DNA of 64,000 nt from Burkholderiales bacterium (GTDB lineage: Bacteria > Pseudomonadota > Gammaproteobacteria > Burkholderiales > Burkholderiaceae_C). This document shows, piece by piece, positions 18,546 through 27,610 of the stretch (its first letter is position 1; each line of letters starts with the position of its first letter). Made by a program: the position numbers and the translations under genes. The stretch spans positions 62,001 to 126,000 of the forward strand of contig JAIXKR010000006.1 in NCBI GenBank assembly GCA_026932235.1, written 5' to 3'. Below the pieces are notes generated by a model. That model was not told where the DNA came from. It did no database searches and saw nothing but the letters and a program-made list of their open reading frames with translations.

Positions 18546-18733
18546 GCGGGTTCGGTTCGATCGGCCGCGGATGGCCAGGATCCCGGCGCGTCCGGCCGAT
18601 CGCAACCGGGTGCCGCGATCCTCTGCGCGCATGCCTTGGCCGTGATCGGCGGGATCGACGACATGTCGACGACCACCTTGCCGCGGCCGTGCAGGCGAAC
18701 CCGGTGTCCGCCCTCGATCGGGTGCCCTGCCAT
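18542..18733 (-). pseudogene. glxR: Remnant of tartronate semialdehyde reductase (glxR)
   Basis: A 63-codon reading frame with a good AAGGAG ribosome site. Residues 1-15 (MAGHPIEGGHRVRLH) resemble the PMAGHLIxGGHxLxLH segment near the N-terminus of GlxR, and residues 17-45 (GRGKVVVDMSSIPPIT then CDRPDAP) resemble the GKxxVDMSSISPIxTK...CDYLDAP segment about 90 residues in. The Rossmann fingerprint, intervening region and the catalytic domain are missing. Position between hyi and ttuD is exactly where glxR belongs. It cannot encode a working enzyme. Confidence 0.72.
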
Positions 18734-18787
18734 GGTCGATCTCCTTGTCCTTGCTCGTCGCAGCGCGCGGGGCTTGTCGATGGCTTG

Positions 18788-19567
18788 TCAGTGCGCGAGG
18801 CGCTGACGCCAGGCGAGGCCGTCCTCGGTCTTCCCCGCGGGCTTGTACTCGCAGCCGATCCAGCCCTCGTAGCCGATGCGGTCGAGGTGCGCGAAGAGGA
18901 AGGCGTAGTTGATCTCACCGGTGCCCGGCTCGTTGCGGCCCGGGTTGTCGGCGAGCTGGATGTGCCCGATCCGGGCCAGGTGCCGGCTCATCGTCGCCGC
19001 GAGCTCGCCTTCCATCCGCTGCATGTGATAGATGTCGTACTGAAGGAAGAGCGTGTCGGACCCGACCTCGTCCATCAGCGCCAGTGCCTGCGCCGTCCCG
19101 TGCAGGTAGAAGCCGGGGATGTCGAAGGTGTTGATCGGCTCGATCAGCAGGCGCAGGCCCTGCGCCGCGAGTTCGCCTGCCGCGCGGCGCAGGTTGCCGA
19201 CCAGGGTCTCCTCCGCCTTCCGCGGGTCGGCGCCCTGCGGCAGCTTGCCCGCCAGGCAGTTGAGCTGCGGCACCCCGAGGACCTTGGCGTAGGCGATCGC
19301 GCGGGCCACGCCTTCCTCGAACTCGGCGGTGCGCGCCGGGTCGCAGGCGATTCCGCGATCGCCGGCGTCCCAGTCGCCGGGCGGCAGGTTGTGCAGCACC
19401 AGCTTCAAGCCGTGCTCGTCGAGCAGTGCCTTGATCTGCTCGGCCGGCCAGGCGTAGGGGAAGAGGAACTCGACGGCTTCGAAACCGGCCTTGCGCGCGG
19501 CCTCGAAGCGCTCGAGGAAGGGGCGCTCGGCGAAGAGCATCGTCAGGTTGGCGGCGAACTTGGGCAT
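18788..19567 (-). CDS. hyi: Hydroxypyruvate isomerase
   Basis: 259-residue TIM-barrel enzyme converting hydroxypyruvate to tartronate semialdehyde. It begins MPKFAANLTMLFAERPFLERF, the family start, and shows LIEPINTFDIPGFYLHGTAQAL, QYDIYHMQRMEGE and GEINYAFLF with the metal/catalytic Glu, Asp and His. AAGGAGCC precedes the ATG by about ten bases. Downstream lies the glxR remnant; upstream a short frame that may be the gcl tail. Confidence 0.95.
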   Translation of the reverse strand: MPKFAANLTMLFAERPFLERFEAARKAGFEAVEFLFPYAWPAEQIKALLDEHGLKLVLHNLPPGDWDAGDRGIACDPARTAEFEEGVARAIAYAKVLGVPQLNCLAGKLPQGADPRKAEETLVGNLRRAAGELAAQGLRLLIEPINTFDIPGFYLHGTAQALALMDEVGSDTLFLQYDIYHMQRMEGELAATMSRHLARIGHIQLADNPGRNEPGTGEINYAFLFAHLDRIGYEGWIGCEYKPAGKTEDGLAWRQRLAH

Positions 19568-19584
19568 CTCGGTCCGGCTCCTTG

Positions 19585-19659
19585 TCAATCCCGCATCGCG
19601 ATCGCGGTCGGCACGTCGACGGTGGCGCCGCCGTCCGGGTTCTGCATGCTCGTCTCCAT
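19585..19659 (-). pseudogene. Possible tail of glyoxylate carboligase (gcl)
   Basis: A 24-codon frame just upstream of hyi ends DVPTAIAMRD, which resembles the DAPTAIxMLD-like C-terminus of glyoxylate carboligases, and gcl normally precedes hyi. The preceding residues do not resemble Gcl. Because the match is only about ten residues, this is tentative; a short upstream leader ORF is the alternative. The rest of the 143-bp gap to guaD shows nothing. Confidence 0.3.
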
Positions 19660-19710
19660 TGTCTCGGGTCTTGGGGCGGGTGTCGGCGTGCGGAGCTGGC
19701 GCCCCCGCGA

Positions 19711-21072
19711 TCAGGGCGGATCGCCGCGGCGGTAGCGTTCGATGCCCGCCACGCGCGCCGAGACGAGGTTGCGCTCGTCGGAGAGCACGAGCCAGGCGAA
19801 GACGCGCTCGTGCAGGCTGCGCGCGAGTTCGTCGCGGCGCTCGGCCACGCTGCCGCGGGCCCAGTCCCAGACGCAGACGTCGGCCGCGCAGCCCGCGTCG
19901 AAGCTGCCGATCTCGTCCTCGAGCGCGAGCGCGCGTGCTGCGCCGCGCGTGGCGGCGTAGAGCGCGGCCCAGGCGGTCAGGCGCTGGCCGCGCAGCGCCT
20001 GCACCTTGTAGGCATCGGCCAGCGTGCGCTGCATCGACAGGCTCGTGCCGGCGCCGACGTCGCTGGCCATCGCGATCGCCGCGCCGCGTGCGGCCAGCGC
20101 CGTCCAGTCGAAGAGCCCGCTGCCGAGGAAGAGGTTGGACGACGGGCTGTGCGCGAGCACCGCGCCCGCATCGGCCAGCGCGGCGCGATCCTCGGCGTCG
20201 AGCCAGATGCCGTGCGCAAGCACGCTGCGGCGGTGCAACAGACCGGCGCGCGCGTAGACGTCGAGATAGCTGCGCGCCTCGGGGTAGAGCTCGCCGACCC
20301 AGCGCACCTCGTCGCGGTTCTCGGCCACGTGCGTGTGCGCGTAGAGCGTCGGGTCTTCCTTGCACAGCGCGCCGGCCATGGCGAGCTGCTCCGGGCTGCT
20401 CGTCGGCGCGAAGCGCACGGTTACCGCGTAGGCCAGGCGGTCGCGGCCATGCCAGCGCTCGATCAGTTCGCGGCAGTCGCGCTCGGCCTGTTCGACGTCG
20501 TCGGTGAGACCTTCCGGGGCGTTGCGATCCATCAGCACCTTGCCGGCGACGAGGCGCATGCCGCGCCTCTGCGCGGCGGCGAAGAGGGCCTCGGCCGAGA
20601 CCTTGTGCACCGTCGGCATCACGACGGCGGCTGTCGTGCCGTGCGAGAGCAGTGCGTCGGCGAAGCGCTCCGCTCCGGCGGCGGCATGGGCCGGGTCGGC
20701 GTGCCGCAGCTCGGCGGCAAAGGTGTAGGTCTGCAGCCAGTCGAGCAGCTCGGCGCCATAGCTGGCGATCATGTCGATCTGCGGGCAGTGCACATGCGCA
20801 TCGACGAAGCCGGGCAGCACCAGGCGTCCCCGGTGGTCGATGCGCTGCCACTCGGCCCCCGGGTCCTGCGCCTGCACGCCGGCGATGCGGCCATCCTCGA
20901 TCAGCAGCCAGTGATCGGGGCGCCAGCGCACCGCCTCGGATCCGGGGTCTGCCCAGGCGGGGGCGGCGGCAAGGTCGAGCAGGTCGCCGTGAATCGCGAT
21001 GCGCTCGACGGCCGCTTGCGCCGACGGGGTGGCCGCGGCGGCGGGCTGCTCGGGGTCCGGATGCTGTGGCAT
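19711..21072 (-). CDS. guaD: Guanine deaminase
   Basis: 453-residue amidohydrolase converting guanine to xanthine. Metal ligands are visible in LPGFVDAHVHCPQIDM (HxH), the middle AHTHVAEN, AHGIWLDAED and ASDVGAGTSLSM; the CPQ after HVH and the MASDVGAGTSLSM stretch are typical of GuaD rather than other deaminases. The first 20 residues are a low-complexity Gln/Ala/Pro leader; a later start cannot be excluded. Divergent from xdhA, whose product takes the xanthine onward. Confidence 0.94.
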   Translation of the reverse strand: MPQHPDPEQPAAAATPSAQAAVERIAIHGDLLDLAAAPAWADPGSEAVRWRPDHWLLIEDGRIAGVQAQDPGAEWQRIDHRGRLVLPGFVDAHVHCPQIDMIASYGAELLDWLQTYTFAAELRHADPAHAAAGAERFADALLSHGTTAAVVMPTVHKVSAEALFAAAQRRGMRLVAGKVLMDRNAPEGLTDDVEQAERDCRELIERWHGRDRLAYAVTVRFAPTSSPEQLAMAGALCKEDPTLYAHTHVAENRDEVRWVGELYPEARSYLDVYARAGLLHRRSVLAHGIWLDAEDRAALADAGAVLAHSPSSNLFLGSGLFDWTALAARGAAIAMASDVGAGTSLSMQRTLADAYKVQALRGQRLTAWAALYAATRGAARALALEDEIGSFDAGCAADVCVWDWARGSVAERRDELARSLHERVFAWLVLSDERNLVSARVAGIERYRRGDPP

Positions 21073-21372
21073 GCCCGCCTCCTGGGCTTCAGATCGTGCT
21101 CGGGCCGGCGGCAGACCCGTCGGTGAGGTCGTGCCGGAGCCGGGAATGGGTGGAATGGGTCAGCGGTGGAGAATCGACCGGGCAGGGAACGATGCGCGCG
21201 GGGTACTGCGCGGCGCAGCGCCCGCAATGGCGGCGTCGTGGCGGTGGCTTCCATCGCACTGCCCGCACGCACGGGCAGCGGATCGCCGTGAGCAAGACCT
21301 TCACGAGTTGCAGTCGGATTCGTCCGAGGTGGCTGTCGTCTTCGATACCGGACACCCGATACGCGACATAAG
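21073..21372. promoter_or_regulatory. Divergent guaD-xdhA control region with 12-bp direct repeats
   Basis: 300 bases between the divergent purine genes, without a gene. Near the xdhA side two 12-bp direct repeats, CGATACCGGACA (21343-21354) and CGATACGCGACA (21357-21368), are spaced 14 bases start to start and differ at two adjacent positions. They abut the AT-rich ATAAGAT just before the first xdhA start codon. A regulator site is plausible; no regulator can be named. Confidence 0.35.
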
Positions 21373-23028
21373 ATGAAACGTATTCTTGAACGGATCCGGT
21401 CCGAGTACCGTCCGCCCATGACGATCGCTGCATCCTGCCCTGCCAGTCCCGCGCGCACCGACAACGGCGCTTCGCGGCCGATCCGCTTCTTCCACCGGGG
21501 TGCGGTCGTCGAGGTCGCCGGCCTGCCGCCGACGACGACGGTGCTGCGATGGCTGCGCGAGCACGCGCGCGCCACCGGCACCAAGGAGGGTTGCAACGAG
21601 GGCGACTGCGGCGCGTGTACGGTCGTCGTCGCCGAGCTCGCGGACCGCGCCGAAGCGACCGGCACGCCGAGTGCCCGCGCCACCGTCGTCGGTGGCCTGA
21701 GCCTCAGGCCCGTCAACGCCTGCGTGCGCTACCTGCCCACGCTCGACGGCAAGGCGCTGCTGACGGTGGAGGATCTGCGCGCGATCGCCGGCGGCGAGCT
21801 GCATCCGGTGCAGCAGGCGCTCGTCGAGTGCCACGGCTCGCAATGCGGCTTCTGCACCCCGGGCATCGCGATGACGATGACCAGCACCTACGAGCGTCAC
21901 TGCGAGGCCGGCACGCAGCCGACGCGGCAGGAGCTCGCCGACGACCTCGCCGGCAACCTCTGCCGCTGCACCGGCTATCGCCCGATCCTCGACGCCGGCC
22001 GGCGCATGTTCGAGCTGCCGCCGCAGCGGCTCGCCACCGCGCCGATCGTCGAGGCGCTCTCGCGCCTGGCCGCCGATCCGCCGCTTTCCTACGCGGCGCT
22101 GGACCCTGCCGTCGGCGAGCTGCGCCGCTTCGATGCGCCGCGGACACTGGCGGACTTCGCGGCGCTGCGCGCGCAGAAGCCGCAGGCCCGAGTGCTCGCC
22201 GGCGCCACCGACATCGGCCTCTGGACGAACAAGGGTTTTCGCGATCCGGGCGACCTGATCTACCTCGGCGACGTCGCTGCCCTGCGGCGGATCGAACAGC
22301 ACGAGAGCGGGATCGTGATCGGCGCCGGCGCCCCGCTCGAGGACTCCTGGGCGGCACTTGCCGCGCGCATGCCGGCCCTGACCGAGGTCTGGATGCGGTT
22401 TGCCTCGCCGCCGGTCAGGCACGCCGGCACGATGGGTGGCAACGTGGCCAACGGCTCGCCCATCGGCGACAGCGCGCCGGCCCTGATCGCGCTGGGGGCG
22501 GATATCGTGCTCCGGCACGGCAGCCGGGAGCGCTCGATGCCGCTCGAGGACTTCTACGTCGACTACATGAAGAACCGGATGGAGAGCGGCGAGTTCGTGC
22601 GCGCGCTGCGCGTTCCGCTGCCGCCGGCCGGCGCGCAGCTGCGCTGCTACAAGATCGCCAAGCGCCACGACTGCGACATCTCCGCTGTCTGCGCGGCCTT
22701 CGCGATCGAGCTCGACGGCAACACCGTCCGCACGCTGCGCCTGGCTTACGGCGGCATGGCCGCGATCGTCAAGCGGGCAAAGGCAGCCGAGGCGGCGCTG
22801 CTGGGCAAGCCCTTCACGGAGGCGAACGTGCGCGCAGCGATGGCGGCGCTGGCCGGCGAATTCACCCCGCTGTCGGACATGCGCGCCAGCGCCGGCTACC
22901 GCATGAAGGTGGCGCAGCGCCTGCTGCTGCGCCTGTGGCATGAGACCCGCGCGGATGCGCCGCTGGCCGCGAACCAGACCTCGGTCTGGAGCGTGCTGCC
23001 GCGTGCGCAGGCCGGCGCGCCGGCATGA
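21373..23028 (+). CDS. xdhA: Xanthine dehydrogenase, iron-sulfur/FAD subunit
   Basis: 551-residue small subunit of xanthine dehydrogenase. An N-terminal plant-type 2Fe-2S domain shows Cys74, 79 and 82 in [10 protein letters not shown]; an alpha-helical 2Fe-2S domain follows with [11 protein letters not shown] and CRCTGYRP; then an FAD domain with AGATDIGLW and [22 protein letters not shown]. Two starts are possible: ATG 21373 (used here) or ATG 21418, which drops 15 residues that are not family-like and would leave the direct repeats further upstream. Neither has a clear ribosome site. Forms a complex with XdhB. Confidence 0.95.
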   Translation: MKRILERIRSEYRPPMTIAASCPASPARTDNGASRPIRFFHRGAVVEVAGLPPTTTVLRWLREHARATGTKEGCNEGDCGACTVVVAELADRAEATGTPSARATVVGGLSLRPVNACVRYLPTLDGKALLTVEDLRAIAGGELHPVQQALVECHGSQCGFCTPGIAMTMTSTYERHCEAGTQPTRQELADDLAGNLCRCTGYRPILDAGRRMFELPPQRLATAPIVEALSRLAADPPLSYAALDPAVGELRRFDAPRTLADFAALRAQKPQARVLAGATDIGLWTNKGFRDPGDLIYLGDVAALRRIEQHESGIVIGAGAPLEDSWAALAARMPALTEVWMRFASPPVRHAGTMGGNVANGSPIGDSAPALIALGADIVLRHGSRERSMPLEDFYVDYMKNRMESGEFVRALRVPLPPAGAQLRCYKIAKRHDCDISAVCAAFAIELDGNTVRTLRLAYGGMAAIVKRAKAAEAALLGKPFTEANVRAAMAALAGEFTPLSDMRASAGYRMKVAQRLLLRLWHETRADAPLAANQTSVWSVLPRAQAGAPA

Positions 23029-23071
23029 TGCTTTCGCCGCGGCGCCGATGCAAGGGAAGGAGACGCAGACC

Positions 23072-25522
23072 ATGAACCAACCCCTCGAAGCCTTTCTGCG
23101 CGCCCCGTCGCAGGCCGAACCGTTCGCGGACCACCGCGCGATGCTCGCGCGCCGCTTCGATCTCGAGGCCGAGGCGAAACGCCTGAAGGACGGCGCGCGC
23201 GTGGGCGTCGGCCAGCCGCACGAATCGGCGGCGCTGCACGTCAGCGGCGAGGCCACCTACACCGACGATCTTCCCGAGCTCGAGGGCACGCTGCACGTCG
23301 CACTCGGGCTCTCGCCGGTGGCGCATGGGCGCATCACGGGCATCGACCTGGCGCTGCTGCGGGCGCAACCGGGCGTGGTCGCGGTGCTGACCGCCGCCGA
23401 CATCCCGGGGATGAACGACTGCGGCCCGATCCAGCATGACGACCCGATCCTGGCCGAACTGAGCTTCGACGGGGAAGGGCGGGCCAGCGGCACGGTCCAC
23501 TACCTGGGCCAGCCGGTGTTCGCGGTCGTTGCGGGCGACCGGGAACTGGCTCGTCGGGCCGCGGCGCGAGCCAGGGACGCGCTCGTGATCGAGCCGCTGC
23601 CGGCGATCCTCAGCGCGCGCGAGGCGCACGCGCAGCAGTGCTACGTGATCCCGCCGATGCACCTTTCGCGCGGCGACGCCGCCGCTGCGATCGCCTCGGC
23701 GCCGCATCGCGAGCGCGGCTCGCTCTCGGTCGGAGGCCAGGAGCAGTTCTACCTCGAGGGCCAGATCTCCTACGCGGTGCCGCTGGAGGATGGCGGCATG
23801 CGCGTGCACTGCTCGACGCAGCACCCGAGCGAGATGCAGCACGCGGTGGCGCAGGCGCTCGGCGTGGCGTCGCACCGCGTGGCCGTCGAATGCCGGCGCA
23901 TGGGCGGCGGCTTCGGCGGCAAGGAATCGCAGTCGGCGCTCTTTGCCTGCGTCGCTGCGGTCGCGGCTCGGCGCCTCTCGCGCCCGGTGAAGCTGCGCGT
24001 CGACCGCGACGACGACTTCATGATCACCGGCCGCCGGCACGGCTTCGAGTTCGACTGGGAGGTCGGCTACGACGGGCAGGGGCGCATCCTCGGGGTCGAG
24101 ATCACGCTGATCGCCAACGCCGGGTTCTCGACCGACCTCACGCCGCCGGTGATGACGCGGGCGATCTGTCACTTCGACAACGCCTACTGGCTGCCGAGCG
24201 TCTCGATGCACGGCTACTGCGCGCGCACGAACACGCAGAGCAACACGGCCTTCCGCGGCTTCGGCGGCCCGCAGGGCGCGATCGCGATCGAGTTCATCCT
24301 CGACACGATCGCGCGGCGCCTGCGCCTCGATCCGCTGCAGGTGCGGCGCGCGAACTTCTACGGCATCGGCGAGCGCAACCTCACGCCCTACGGCCAGCCG
24401 GTCGAGGACAACATCATCGAACCGCTGGTTGCGCAGCTCGTCGCCGATTCCGACTACCTCGCGCGCCGCGAGGCGATCGCCGCCTGGAACGCGAGCAGCC
24501 CGGTGCTCAAGCGCGGCATCGCGCTTACGCCGGTGAAGTTCGGCATCTCGTTCAACGTCAGCCACTTCAACCAGGCCGGTGCGCTCGTGCACGTCTACGC
24601 CGACGGCAGCGTGCTGGCCAACCACGGCGGCACCGAGATGGGGCAGGGGCTCAACACCAAGGTGGCCCAGGTCGTCGCGCACGAACTGGGCATCGACTTC
24701 ACGCGCGTGCGCTGCACCGCGACCGACACGACCAAGGTCGCCAACACCTCGGCCACGGCGGCCTCCACCGGCGCCGACCTCAACGGCAAGGCCGCCGAAG
24801 ACGCCGCGAGGCAGATCCGGCAGCGGCTGGCCGCGTTCTTTGCGTCGCGTCACGGAGTCGATGCCGCAGAGGTGCGATTCGCCAACGGGCGTGCGGGCGC
24901 CGGCGCGGTCAGCGAGAGCTTCGACGATCTGGCGCTTGCCGCCTACGAGGCGCGCGTCCAGCTCTGGAGCGACGGCTTCTACGCCACGCCCGGCCTGTCG
25001 TGGGACCGCGAGACGATGACCGGAAGGCCGTTCTACTACTTCGCCTACGGCGCTGCGGTCTCTGAGGTGCTCGTCGACACGCTCACCGGGGAGCACAAGC
25101 TGCTGGCCGCGCACGTGCTGCACGACGTCGGCCGCTCGCTGAACCCGGCGATCGACATCGGGCAGGTCGAGGGCGCGTTCATCCAGGGCATGGGCTGGCT
25201 GACGAGCGAGGAGCTGTGGTGGCATCCGCGCAGCGGCCGCCTGATGACGCACGCGCCGTCGACCTACAAGATCCCGACCGCCAACGACTGCCCGCCGCTG
25301 TTCGACGTGCGCCTTTTCGAGGCGGACAACCCCCGTGACACCATCCACCGCAGCAAGGCCGTCGGCGAGCCGCCGCTGCTGCTGTCGTTCTCGGTGCTCC
25401 TCGCGATCCGCGACGCCGTCTCCGCCGTCGGCGGCCACCGCGTCGACCCGCCGCTGCGCGCGCCGGCGACTCCCGAGGCCATCCTCGACGCCATCGACGC
25501 CGTCCAGGGCGGCGCGACGTGA
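23072..25522 (+). CDS. xdhB: Xanthine dehydrogenase, molybdenum-binding subunit
   Basis: 816-residue molybdopterin subunit that oxidises hypoxanthine and xanthine to urate. Motifs in order: GEATYTDDLPE, GGQEQFYLEGQ, RMGGGFGGKES, NTAFRGFGGPQG, GGTEMGQGLNTK, and GEPPLLLSF with the catalytic Glu near the C-terminus. The start has AAGGAGACGCAGACC before the ATG. Length slightly exceeds the usual bacterial XdhB because of an N-terminal extension of roughly 40 residues. Its stop overlaps the xdhC start. Confidence 0.96.
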   Translation: MNQPLEAFLRAPSQAEPFADHRAMLARRFDLEAEAKRLKDGARVGVGQPHESAALHVSGEATYTDDLPELEGTLHVALGLSPVAHGRITGIDLALLRAQPGVVAVLTAADIPGMNDCGPIQHDDPILAELSFDGEGRASGTVHYLGQPVFAVVAGDRELARRAAARARDALVIEPLPAILSAREAHAQQCYVIPPMHLSRGDAAAAIASAPHRERGSLSVGGQEQFYLEGQISYAVPLEDGGMRVHCSTQHPSEMQHAVAQALGVASHRVAVECRRMGGGFGGKESQSALFACVAAVAARRLSRPVKLRVDRDDDFMITGRRHGFEFDWEVGYDGQGRILGVEITLIANAGFSTDLTPPVMTRAICHFDNAYWLPSVSMHGYCARTNTQSNTAFRGFGGPQGAIAIEFILDTIARRLRLDPLQVRRANFYGIGERNLTPYGQPVEDNIIEPLVAQLVADSDYLARREAIAAWNASSPVLKRGIALTPVKFGISFNVSHFNQAGALVHVYADGSVLANHGGTEMGQGLNTKVAQVVAHELGIDFTRVRCTATDTTKVANTSATAASTGADLNGKAAEDAARQIRQRLAAFFASRHGVDAAEVRFANGRAGAGAVSESFDDLALAAYEARVQLWSDGFYATPGLSWDRETMTGRPFYYFAYGAAVSEVLVDTLTGEHKLLAAHVLHDVGRSLNPAIDIGQVEGAFIQGMGWLTSEELWWHPRSGRLMTHAPSTYKIPTANDCPPLFDVRLFEADNPRDTIHRSKAVGEPPLLLSFSVLLAIRDAVSAVGGHRVDPPLRAPATPEAILDAIDAVQGGAT

Positions 25523-26319
25523 CCGAGGCGGCGCTGCGGCAAGCGGCAGCGCAGTGGCTGCGGGCCGGTCGCGCGGCGATGCAGGTGCAGGTGCTTTCGG
25601 CGCGCGGCTCGGTGCCGCGGCCGCCGGGGACGCGGATGCTCATCGCCGCCGACGAGGTGCTCGGCACGATCGGCGGCGGCCATCTCGAGTGGCGCGCGAT
25701 CGACGCCGCGCGTGCCCGGCTCGTGGCCGGGCAGGACGAGCCCGTGGACGACGCGGTCGCCCTCGGCCCGACGCTCGGCCAGTGCTGTGGCGGCTCGCTC
25801 GTCCTGCGCACCGCGCGCCTCACGCCCGCGCTGCTGGCGCAGTGGCCGCTGCCGGCGCCGCGCTTCAGCTTGCAGGTCTACGGTGCCGGCCACGTCGGCC
25901 GCGCGATCGTGAGGCTGCTCGAAGGCCTCGATTGCCGCGTGCAGTGGATCGACGAGCGCGAGACCGAGTTTCCCGCGGCCACTTGCGCGCCGCACATCGA
26001 GCGCGTCTGCGTCGAACCGGTCGAAGCCGAGGTGGCGACTGCGCCACCGGGCGCCTTCTACCTCGTGCTCACGCACAGCCACGACCTGGACCTGCGCGTC
26101 ACCGAGGCCATCCTGCGGCGAGGCGACTTCGGCTACCTCGGCCTGATCGGCTCGAAGAGCAAGCGCGCGCGCTTCCTGCACCGCTTCGAGGCCCGGGGAA
26201 TCGCGCTCGACGTGCTCGCGCGCATGGTCTGCCCGATCGGCGTCGAAGGCGTCCAGGGCAAGGAGCCCGAGGTGATCGCGGTCGCCGTCGTCGCGCAGTT
26301 GCTGCAGGCCTCGGCCTGA
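25519..26319 (+). CDS. xdhC: Xanthine dehydrogenase maturation factor XdhC
   Basis: 266-residue XdhC protein, which binds molybdenum cofactor, helps sulfurate it and inserts it into XdhB. It has the VLSARGSVPRPPGTRMLI N-terminal segment, GTIGGGHLEW, the cysteine pair in LGQCCGGSL, and a C-terminal Rossmann-like VYGAGHVGRAIVRLL. The start codon is GTG inside a GTGA overlap with the xdhB stop, so translation is coupled. It ends 13 bases from the convergent pobA gene. Confidence 0.95.
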   Translation: MTEAALRQAAAQWLRAGRAAMQVQVLSARGSVPRPPGTRMLIAADEVLGTIGGGHLEWRAIDAARARLVAGQDEPVDDAVALGPTLGQCCGGSLVLRTARLTPALLAQWPLPAPRFSLQVYGAGHVGRAIVRLLEGLDCRVQWIDERETEFPAATCAPHIERVCVEPVEAEVATAPPGAFYLVLTHSHDLDLRVTEAILRRGDFGYLGLIGSKSKRARFLHRFEARGIALDVLARMVCPIGVEGVQGKEPEVIAVAVVAQLLQASA

Positions 26320-26332
26320 TCCGCGGCGGCGT

Positions 26333-27505
26333 TCAGAACGGCAGTCCGGCGTACTGCTCCGACAGCGAGCCCATGGCGTGCTCCGACCGCTGCAGGTACT
26401 GGAACTCGTTCAGGCGCATCTTGCGTTCGAACGCCGAGTCCTGCGGAAAGACGTGGAGCAGCCGCGTCAACCACCACGACAGGCGCTCGGCCCCCCAGAC
26501 GCGTTGCAGCGCCGTCCGCGAATAGCTTTGCAGAAGCTCGTCGCTGCCGCCGCGGTAGTGCGCCTCGAGCGCACGCGCCAGGTAGTGGACGTCGGAGACG
26601 GCCAGGTTCAGGCCCTTGGCGCCGGTGGGCGGGACGATGTGGGCGGAATCGCCGGCCAGGAACAGCCGACCGTGGCGCATCGGCTCGGCGACGAAGCTGC
26701 GCAGCGGCGCCACCGACTTCTCGATGCTCGGCCCCGTCACCACGGTGCGCGCGAGCTCCTGCGGCAGCCGCGCCTTGAACTCGTCCCAGAAGCGCTCGTC
26801 GGGCCAGTCGGCGGGGTCGGTCTCGATCTCGCACTGGATGTAGTAGCGGCTGAGCATGGGGTTGCGCTGCGATGCCAGCGCGAAGCCGCGCTCGTGGTGC
26901 GCATAGATCAGGTCCTTCATCGGCGGCGTCTCGGACATGATTCCCAGCCAGCCGAAGGGATACACCTGCTCGTAGGTGCGCAGCACGTCCGCCGGGATCG
27001 AGCGCCGGCTCACGCCGTGAAAGCCGTCGCAGCCGGCGACGAACTCGCAGTCGATGCGCTGCGGGCTTCCGTCCTTGGTGTAGGTGACGAAAGGATGGTC
27101 GCTGGTCAGGCCGTGCAGCGCGACATCGACGGCTTCGTGCACGATCCTGCCGCCGTCGCGATCGCGTGCGGCGTACAGATCCTCGGTGATGGCGGTCTGG
27201 CCGTAGGCCATCATCGGTCGATTCGCGTACTTGACGGTATCGATCAGCGCCGAACCCTCGCCCTGCCAGGTCATGAGCGTTCCGGCGTGCACCAGGCCCT
27301 CGCGGTCCAGGCGTGCGCCCAGGCCGACGTCGCGCAGCAGCTGGACGGTGCCGAACTCGAGCACGCCGGCGCGGATGCGTCCGAGCACGTAGGCGCGCGT
27401 CTGGCGCTCGAGCACGATGCTGTCGATCCCGTGCAGGTGCAGGATGTGCGAGAGCAGCAGCCCTGCGGGGCCTCCGCCGATGATGGCAACTTGGGTCTTG
27501 GTCAT
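26333..27505 (-). CDS. pobA: 4-hydroxybenzoate 3-monooxygenase
   Basis: 390-residue flavoprotein hydroxylase that converts 4-hydroxybenzoate to protocatechuate with NADPH and oxygen. FAD fingerprint IIGGGPAG at residues 9-16, VLERQTRAYVLGRIRAGVLE, the CDGFHGVSR motif, and GDSAHIVPPTGAKGLN near residue 285 are all PobA-like. The ATG at 27505 gives the family start MTKTQVAIIGGG. It is followed upstream by an alpha/beta hydrolase and NTF2-like gene on the same strand; the LysR gene at 29-30 kb is the likely regulator. Confidence 0.95.
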   Translation of the reverse strand: MTKTQVAIIGGGPAGLLLSHILHLHGIDSIVLERQTRAYVLGRIRAGVLEFGTVQLLRDVGLGARLDREGLVHAGTLMTWQGEGSALIDTVKYANRPMMAYGQTAITEDLYAARDRDGGRIVHEAVDVALHGLTSDHPFVTYTKDGSPQRIDCEFVAGCDGFHGVSRRSIPADVLRTYEQVYPFGWLGIMSETPPMKDLIYAHHERGFALASQRNPMLSRYYIQCEIETDPADWPDERFWDEFKARLPQELARTVVTGPSIEKSVAPLRSFVAEPMRHGRLFLAGDSAHIVPPTGAKGLNLAVSDVHYLARALEAHYRGGSDELLQSYSRTALQRVWGAERLSWWLTRLLHVFPQDSAFERKMRLNEFQYLQRSEHAMGSLSEQYAGLPF

Positions 27506-27610
27506 GCCGGGTCCTGTGATGCGGGTTGAGGAGCGCGCGCTCACCGGCAGAGGGTCTTGCGCGCGTCGAGGTGCGACCATGTTCTCGGGCTGCGGTCCCT
27601 TCCGCCGGGC

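Noticed and set aside
16599..18806. 735-codon plus-strand open frame opposite uraH and ttuD
   Set aside because: Antisense shadow without domain-like sequence.
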